Shown here piece by piece: positions 7,824-11,377 of a stretch of 11,377 nucleotides of DNA (position 1 is the stretch's first letter; every line of letters begins with the position of its first letter). Under the pieces are notes generated by a model. It worked only from the letters and a program-made list of their open reading frames with translations. It searched no databases and had not been told where the DNA came from. Source of the DNA: Bacteroidales bacterium Bact_07. GTDB taxonomy: Bacteria > Bacteroidota > Bacteroidia > Bacteroidales > Tenuifilaceae. The stretch covers positions 1-11,377 of the forward strand of contig LUYY01000112.1 of the NCBI GenBank assembly GCA_001603415.1, read 5' to 3'. Both the position numbers and the translations under genes were made by a program.

Positions 7824-8732
7824 ATGATACAAATAGAAAAAGAAGAAGATATGAACACAATTACAATAACCGACTGCGAAGGCAATGTTTTGTATAGCCT
7901 TGAGCAGTGTGAGATGTTCCCCAACTACATTGCGGTACTAAAAGATGCAATTGCACAAGGTAAAGACCTAACAGGATTGTGCATTAAAAACCAGAATATC
8001 AGCAATGTAGTATTCCAAGGGATCACGCTTAACAACGCGGTGTTCGAGAATTGCAACCTTCATAAGGCGGAGTTCATTGAATGCCAAGCCGATTCCGTTT
8101 GGTTCAATAGGTGCAACCTTGATGGGCTTAAAGTCAAAAAGACAAACCTTACCAATGCTCAAATTGATAAATGTAGCATTATCAAGGCACACTTTACAAG
8201 GACAACCCTTCATGAATCTTCAATATTTGATAGTAATTTGTACGCTGCTGTTTTCCTTAAAACACAACTCAATAATGTTGGGTTTCATAATTGCAACCTA
8301 GAAAAAGCAGAGTTTGAGGAGTGTTCACTGGTTGACGCAGGATTTTACAATTTATCTCCAACCTACCAATGGATTAACGATGTCCTATTCTCAAACTGCA
8401 TATTAAACGACTGTAACCTTAGTTCTCTGAACTCCCTCTCGATGCTTTTCATTCGAGAAAGCAATATTGAAGATGCAGAACTTCGGGATCAAAACTTTAC
8501 TAGGGTAATCAATACTTACACTAAAGTGCTATATGCTATTGAATCCGATACGGTTTGGTGGGAAGACTTTAGAGGAAACTTTGAACAGTTTAAAGCTATG
8601 GTTGAAAACAACACTATGGAAAACGGCAATAAATATTACCTTGATGTTTTTATATACGACGAGTTAAGCAAGGTAGTATGCTACCTTGAGCAGTGGCATA
8701 GGGAACAGGCTACTATGTTCAAAATACACTAA
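7824..8732 (+). CDS. Pentapeptide-repeat protein
   Basis: The product has 302 residues from ATG 7824; ATG 7851 (MNTITITD) is an equally possible start, leaving 293. Residues ~50-225 are pentapeptide repeats of the F/L-centred kind (NNAVFENCNL, HKAEFIEC, WFNRCNLDG, NLTNAQI, HNCNLEKAEFEEC), expected to fold as a right-handed square beta helix. They are unusually rich in Cys in the form NCNL. The NCNLHKAEFIEC and NCNLEKAEFEEC blocks lie exactly 80 residues apart (16 pentapeptides, four helix turns), suggesting internal duplication. The N-terminus (ITITDCEGNVLYSLE) is a short strand-turn lead-in. The last ~75 residues are not repetitive and include WWEDFRGNFEQF and a probable amphipathic end. There is no signal peptide, so it is probably cytosolic. 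Partner and function cannot be told; some family members protect DNA gyrase, but nothing here shows that. Confidence 0.87.
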   Translation: MIQIEKEEDMNTITITDCEGNVLYSLEQCEMFPNYIAVLKDAIAQGKDLTGLCIKNQNISNVVFQGITLNNAVFENCNLHKAEFIECQADSVWFNRCNLDGLKVKKTNLTNAQIDKCSIIKAHFTRTTLHESSIFDSNLYAAVFLKTQLNNVGFHNCNLEKAEFEECSLVDAGFYNLSPTYQWINDVLFSNCILNDCNLSSLNSLSMLFIRESNIEDAELRDQNFTRVINTYTKVLYAIESDTVWWEDFRGNFEQFKAMVENNTMENGNKYYLDVFIYDELSKVVCYLEQWHREQATMFKIH

Positions 8733-8838
8733 ACATGAATCAATGCGAATGGCATTTGCTCTAAAAACGCTCGGTTCAGATTGTATCTTTGACATATTGG
8801 TCACAACTGAGCTCTTGTATGCGGCTCAGGTTTTGTTG

Positions 8839-8867
8839 TTGTGAATTGCTTTCAGATTGTATCTTTG
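8839..8867 (+). promoter_or_regulatory. Promoter-like element inside CRISPR repeat 2
   Basis: TTG at 8839-8841, an 18-bp gap and TATCTTTG at 8860-8867 fit the Bacteroidota -33/-7 pattern. Transcription would begin about 6-9 nt before spacer 2 and read spacer 2 and then repeat 3, as a type II crRNA would require. Known parallel: the type II-C repeats of Neisseria meningitidis each carry a promoter. Inferred from consensus only. Confidence 0.45.
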
Positions 8868-8914
8868 ACATATTGGTCACAACGATACACAAATGCCAGT
8901 AATTGTATACCATG

Positions 8915-8943
8915 TTGTGAATTGCTTTCAGATTGTATCTTTG
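8915..8943 (+). promoter_or_regulatory. Promoter-like element inside CRISPR repeat 3
   Basis: The same TTG (8915-8917), 18 bp, TATCTTTG (8936-8943) arrangement as in repeat 2. From this copy transcription would run out of the array into the palindromic repeat module at 8960, with no spacer to express. The truncated first repeat keeps TATCTTTG (8784-8791) but has AAA at the -33 position. Confidence 0.4.
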
Positions 8944-9079
8944 ACATATTGGTCACAACTTCCGCCCCTTCGGGGCTTAAACCACCGGACAGGTTCTTAA
9001 ATCTGAAATCCGCCAGTAGGCGGACAGGTTCTGGAATCTGCCAGGTAAAAGACAAGTTTCGTCGTTAGCCAGGCAATTT

Positions 9080-9125
9080 TTTATCCTTTATCCTTTAACC
9101 TTTATCCTTGTATTAACCTTTATCC
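9080..9125. repeat. TTTATCC heptamer tandem repeat
   Basis: Four contiguous 7-bp units (TTTATCC or TTTAACC) occupy 9080-9107, and another TTTATCC lies at 9119-9125. A shorter version with two full units lies at 9692-9712 in module B, so it is a regular part of the composite repeat. Its number differs between copies, as expected for slippage. Confidence 0.7.
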
Positions 9126-9323
9126 TTGTCTTCAGCCCCAGCTGGGGAAGGACATTCTCCGCGGAGCTCGTAAAGGCGGGAAACGATGAACGTTGCCGGT
9201 ATAAGTAAAAACGGCATAAAAGCCAGACCCGCAAATGGGTCGGGGGCGGAACGTGGCGCGGGAATGCACAAGCGGCACTGTTTGAGCCACGCCGCAGGCG
9301 GGGCGAGTTGTGCCGCGTGGCAG
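9125..9323. repeat. 199-bp structured repeat, copy A
   Basis: This is a direct repeat of 9712-9909, about 90% identical by eye, with one single-base indel. It contains a perfect palindrome CCCCAGCTGGGG (9136-9147), a GACCC/GGGTC hairpin (9226-9230 with 9237-9241) and a large GC-rich stem-loop. The indel shifts every reading frame between the copies, so it is conserved as DNA or RNA and not as protein. Confidence 0.8.
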
Positions 9324-9334
9324 TTCCGCCCCCG
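9241..9334. other. Nested GC-rich stem-loop in copy A
   Basis: The outer stem is a perfect 12 bp, CGGGGGCGGAAC (9241-9252) with 9323-9334. Inside it GCGGCAC (9272-9278) pairs with GTGCCGC (9310-9316), and GCC-GCA-GGC can close the tip (around 9291-9299). In copy B the inner stem is identical, but the outer stem is reduced to GGGGCGGA/TCCGCCCC, its 3' arm also being part of a neighbouring TTC-loop hairpin. Confidence 0.65.
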
Positions 9335-9376
9335 GGGAACCCATCGGGTAGGGCTTTTCAGCCTTGATTTTCTTTG

Positions 9377-9406
9377 GTTCTTTCTTGTATCAAGACAAGA
9401 AAGAAC
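9377..9406. other. 11-bp perfect inverted repeat
   Basis: GTTCTTTCTTG (9377-9387) and CAAGAAAGAAC (9396-9406) surround an 8-nt loop. It follows the structured repeat of copy A and has no counterpart beside copy B. I recall similar TTTGGTTCTTT hairpins beside such repeats in other Bacteroidota, but cannot check. It is not placed as a terminator for any gene here. Confidence 0.5.
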
Positions 9407-9463
9407 ACTTAACATGCTCTTTACCAAAATTCTATTCCAGGCTCTTCGTTTCAAACCTATTCC

Positions 9464-9518
9464 GCCCCTTCAGGGCTTGTAAAAATTGTTCGCTCCATAC
9501 AAGGGGCTGCGCCCCTTG
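9464..9518. repeat. Two further small palindromes between the modules
   Basis: GCCCC-TTC-AGGGC at 9464-9476 is a one-base-altered copy of the hairpin that begins each module. CAAGGGGCTGCGCCCCTTG at 9500-9518 is an 8-bp stem with a 3-nt loop. The rest of 9407-9525 shows no gene. Confidence 0.6.
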
Positions 9519-9551
9519 CTATTTATTCCGCCCCTTCGGGGCTTAAACCAC

Positions 9552-9690
9552 CGGACAAGTTCTGTCAGTAGTCGGGCAGGTTCTGAAATCCCGACAGTAG
9601 GCGGACAAGTTCTGAAATCCGCCGGTAGCCGGACAAGTTCCTTCAGGAGCCGGACAAGTTCCGCCAGTAGGCGGATAAGTTCTTGAATTA
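9552..9690. repeat. Tandem array of CGGACAAGTTC units
   Basis: Units begin at 9552, 9573, 9602, 9630, 9651 and 9672. Spacings are 21, 29, 28, 21 and 21 bp, so there is a short form and a long form carrying an inserted TGAAATC-type segment. Several unit ends make small hairpins such as CCGCC-AGTA-GGCGG (9661-9674). Module A has two units only. Confidence 0.75.
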
Positions 9691-9711
9691 TCTTATCCTT
9701 TATCCTTTACT

Positions 9712-9909
9712 CTTGTCTTCAGCCCCAGCTGGGGAAAGGTATTCTCCGCGGTGCTCGGAAAGGCGGGAATCGTTGAACGTTGTTGGCATTAGAGAAACGG
9801 CATAAAAGCCAGACCCGCAAATGGGTCGGGGGCGGAACGTAGCGCGGGAATACCCAAGCGGCACTGTTTGAGCCACGCCGCAGGCGGGGCGAGTTGTGCC
9901 GCGTGGCAG
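9712..9909. repeat. 198-bp structured repeat, copy B
   Basis: Direct repeat of 9125-9323. It keeps the palindrome CCCCAGCTGGGG (9723-9734), the GACCC/GGGTC hairpin and the inner GCGGCAC/GTGCCGC stem. Differences from copy A are concentrated in 9735-9800, while the GC-rich core around the stem-loop is almost unchanged. Confidence 0.8.
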
Positions 9910-9910
9910 C

Positions 9911-9945
9911 TCCGCCCCTTCGGGGCTAAAACCACTGGACAAGCT
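9911..9945. repeat. Truncated start of a third module
   Basis: Immediately after copy B comes TCCGCCCC, the TTC-loop hairpin (9914-9926), then TAAAACCACTGGACAAGC, a slightly altered module beginning. The similarity then ends and AT-rich sequence follows. Confidence 0.6.
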
Positions 9946-9960
9946 TTTAAATTTTAAAAG

Positions 9961-10282
9961 TCAAGTGCTCAGAACTCAAAAGTAGGGACTAAGAAAAATT
10001 TATTAGCAATCGAATGAACTGGTTAAAATTGTAAACCTACACTGAAGGAGAGCCCTGGTCGGTTGGCTTTGAGGCTGGTAAAAAAACGAATGGTTTAAAG
10101 CGGTGAACTTGGTATTGAAGGCACTGAGTAGCCATACCATTACCCGGAAAAGTAAGAGGCGAGATGCTATGATTCTTCAGCTAGTATAGGGAATAGAAAC
10201 GAGGTGGAAGCTAAGAGCGTGGAAATTGATAAAATGTTGGCCTTGGAACCAGAATCTATACGGCTTGTTTTGGCTGAGCTGT
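9961..10282. other. Non-coding stretch, possible group II intron domain I remnant
   Basis: No frame of useful length is open on either strand. From about 10000 to 10240 on the + strand the sequence has the look of structured-RNA text: GCGGTGAACTTGGTATTGAA, GGCGAGATGCTATGATTC, AGTATAGGGAATAGAAACGA and GTGGAAGCTAAGAGCGTGGA. These wordings remind me of domain I of bacterial group II introns, from memory only. No domain V, no 5' GTGYG boundary and no reverse transcriptase are present, so at most it is a fragment. Confidence 0.3.
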
Positions 10283-11047
10283 TCATCCCCTTTTAAATTT
10301 TTTATACCAACTTTTGAAGTTCTTGAACCGGACAAAGTCTAAATGGTATTTCAAAAACCAGAAGAGCGTTTGCTTGGGGTTGCTGTTTCCGGCCAAAGCT
10401 GCATACTCGCTGGTAATTGTAACAATATCGTTCACGGTAATGTCGAGAGTGAGCCGTCTAAGGTTTTTTAGCCCCTGTTTGGTGGATACCTTCTTTTTAA
10501 AGTTCATGCGGTTCAGGTCGATTATCGAAAAGCGGTAGCTGTCCTCACCCAAGTCTTCAACCAGAATATTACCTCCGGAGTAATCCTTATGGAGAACACC
10601 CTGTTGGTGAAGTTTGGTAAAGGTGAACCGTGTAAATTCCCTGATAATCGTTTCTCTGTTAGTATCATTTGATCCAAGTATGCCTGTTATGGTTGCCCGG
10701 TAGGGCTGATAGGCGCACACGTAGTAGCTTCTTCGAATAATTCCGAATTGTTTTTCCTCGATGTAGCCTATAGGTGACGGTGTATTAATGCCCAAACTTG
10801 CTACGAGTAAACCATACCTATAGGAGCGCTCGGCCTTTGAAGCTCGAAAAAAACTATACACCAATCTGTTAAACAGATTAGGCACTTTAAAGCATTTTAC
10901 TGAGATTTTTAGACCGTCTATGTTGAAAACTTTAATCTGGTTACGTTTGCTAAAGATAACCTCTCCTTCAGTATCAAATTTAGAGCAAATACTATGAAAA
11001 AATGGTTGTAGATGAGCAAATTCGGGCGATAGTACGGATGTAATCAT
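10283..11047 (-). CDS. Lipopolysaccharide kinase (Kdo/WaaP/InaA) family protein
   Basis: The product has 254 residues, near the usual size for the short Bacteroidota members of this protein-kinase-like family. Kinase landmarks are visible: the likely ATP lysine Lys51 in ISVKCFK, a helix-C glutamate in KAERSYRYG (Glu73), the hinge-side YYVCAYQP, the catalytic loop HKDYSGGNIL (His153, Asp155, Asn160) and the metal-binding DLN at residue 177. No signal peptide or membrane segment is seen, so it should act at the cytoplasmic face. Known members phosphorylate heptose or Kdo sugars of the LPS core; the substrate here is not shown. It stands alone, with 235 bp or more of non-coding sequence on either side inside the window. 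No TAnnTTTG box was found upstream, so its promoter or operon partner is unresolved. The C-terminus is strongly basic. Confidence 0.86.
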   Translation of the reverse strand: MITSVLSPEFAHLQPFFHSICSKFDTEGEVIFSKRNQIKVFNIDGLKISVKCFKVPNLFNRLVYSFFRASKAERSYRYGLLVASLGINTPSPIGYIEEKQFGIIRRSYYVCAYQPYRATITGILGSNDTNRETIIREFTRFTFTKLHQQGVLHKDYSGGNILVEDLGEDSYRFSIIDLNRMNFKKKVSTKQGLKNLRRLTLDITVNDIVTITSEYAALAGNSNPKQTLFWFLKYHLDFVRFKNFKSWYKKFKRG

Positions 11048-11377
11048 AAGTAAGAATATTAACTCAATAACAGGTAGAGTTTAAGGTGCATCATCCAGCT
11101 TTTAAAAAATCTGGCTCGATGCTTCATAAAAAGATTGGCAATATTAAAAAGTTTTGCCCTCTAATGCAACACTTTCAAGTGTTTTACGGTAAACTACTGT
11201 TAATTTAAGATGCGAACCATTAGGTGTTACTATAAGACGGCGAGTGTATAATTTTTCTAAATATAGATGATATTTTAGTTAAAACGTCCATCCATGAATG
11301 TTAAACCTATTAAAATGAAATCCATCAAACAACCAGTCTTAAAAAATGTTTAAACTTGCGTTGTTAATTCTGAGTAA
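11048..11377. other. AT-rich stretch without a recognisable gene
   Basis: On the - strand two short frames without usable starts run to stops ahead of the kinase gene, one of 44 codons across about 11150-11275 and one of 32 codons at 11060-11160. They could be the decayed end of an upstream gene, but I see no family resemblance. A 7-bp palindrome AACACTT-TC-AAGTGTT lies at 11168-11183. Nothing else is supported. Confidence 0.4.

Larger units (their letters stand above)
8775..8959 (+). CRISPR. Small CRISPR array, type II-C-like repeats, no cas genes in view
   Basis: Two identical 46-bp repeats lie at 8838-8883 and 8914-8959. A third copy at 8775-8807 matches only the last 33 bp of the repeat; its 5' part (8762-8774) is unrelated. 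Two unique spacers of exactly 30 bp lie at 8808-8837 and 8884-8913. The repeat begins GTTGTGA and ends TCACAAC, a perfect 7-bp terminal inverted repeat. Length, ends and the inner TTGTATCTTTGA resemble type II-C (Cas9) repeats of Bacteroidota, as I recall them. Equal spacer length, identical repeats and unlike spacers are the direct evidence. No cas9, cas1, cas2 or recognisable tracrRNA anti-repeat is in the window. Orientation is given by the promoter-like element inside the repeat. Short open frames across the array are not genes. Confidence 0.87.
8960..9323. repeat. Composite repeat module, copy A
   Basis: The order of parts is: a GCCCC-TTC-GGGGC hairpin (8964-8976) followed by TTAAACCACCGGAC; two CGGACAGGTTC units (8986 and 9021) with a TCCGCC-AGTA-GGCGGA hairpin (9009-9024) between; TTTATCC heptamers; then the 199-bp structured block. 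The same parts in the same order return at 9526-9909. It begins on the base after the last CRISPR repeat. No protein gene is supported in it. Confidence 0.7.
9526..9909. repeat. Composite repeat module, copy B
   Basis: It repeats the layout of module A: GCCCC-TTC-GGGGC (9530-9542) and TTAAACCACCGGAC, an expanded tandem array of CGGACAAGTTC units, TTTATCC heptamers, then the structured block. The tandem array is the main length difference from copy A. Open frames across it are GC-rich palindrome read-through and are not called as genes. Confidence 0.7.

Noticed and set aside
8742..8756. AATGC/GCATT hairpin after the pentapeptide gene
   Set aside because: Five-bp stem and no T run; not a credible terminator.
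8999..9008. AATCTGAAA as a tracrRNA anti-repeat
   Set aside because: Only nine bases match the complement of the CRISPR repeat; not enough for an anti-repeat.
8841..9068. Short open frames on both strands across the CRISPR array
   Set aside because: They read through identical repeats and spacers and have no gene-like start context.
9113..9454. 113-residue - strand open frame over copy A, and the related 80-residue frame 9700-9942 over copy B
   Set aside because: A one-base indel between the copies moves the shared peptide to another frame partway through, and the frames follow GC-rich palindromes; conserved as nucleotide sequence, not as protein.
11168..11183. AACACTT-TC-AAGTGTT palindrome as an operator for the kinase gene
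   Set aside because: More than 100 bp upstream of the start, two-base loop, no promoter beside it; mentioned only as sequence content.

Overview
The window looks like a chromosomal segment of a Bacteroidota species. The evidence is the type IX secretion (T9SS) genes porU and porV, -7 boxes of the Bacteroidota form TAnnTTTG ahead of porV and hutU, the general lack of Shine-Dalgarno sequences before start codons, and a CRISPR repeat of the long (46 bp) type II-C kind typical of this phylum. I cannot name the genus.

Left part (1-5150, + strand) is a compact gene block: the 3' two thirds or so of porU (sortase of the T9SS), porV (its outer-membrane partner) with its own promoter, ispF (MEP isoprenoid pathway), a small CoA-binding Rossmann protein and a thioredoxin-fold protein. 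From porV onward the genes overlap or are separated by at most 8 bp, so they are probably one transcript. It runs head-on into a - strand pair, hutU (urocanate hydratase, long vertebrate-like form) followed by a small putative lipoprotein. The stop codons of the thioredoxin-like gene and the lipoprotein gene overlap.

Middle part (7634-8732) has a degenerate 10-bp-period purine-rich repeat followed by a pentapeptide-repeat protein.

Right part (8733-10282) has no credible protein gene. It starts with a small CRISPR array (one truncated and two complete 46-bp repeats, two 30-bp spacers) without cas genes in view. Each repeat carries a TATCTTTG element; the two full repeats also carry a TTG 18 bp upstream, so each looks like a Bacteroidota promoter that could fire its own crRNA. 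Directly against the last repeat begins a mosaic of GC-rich palindromes, short tandem units and a roughly 200-bp structured repeat present in two direct copies about 90% identical. A further 320 bp after it is non-coding and reminds me of a group II intron domain I remnant (a weak call).

The far right has a - strand lipopolysaccharide-kinase (Kdo/WaaP/InaA) family protein and 330 bp in which I see no gene. The most noteworthy items are the orphan CRISPR array with repeat-borne promoters, its abrupt junction with the palindromic repeat module, and the duplicated structured repeat itself.
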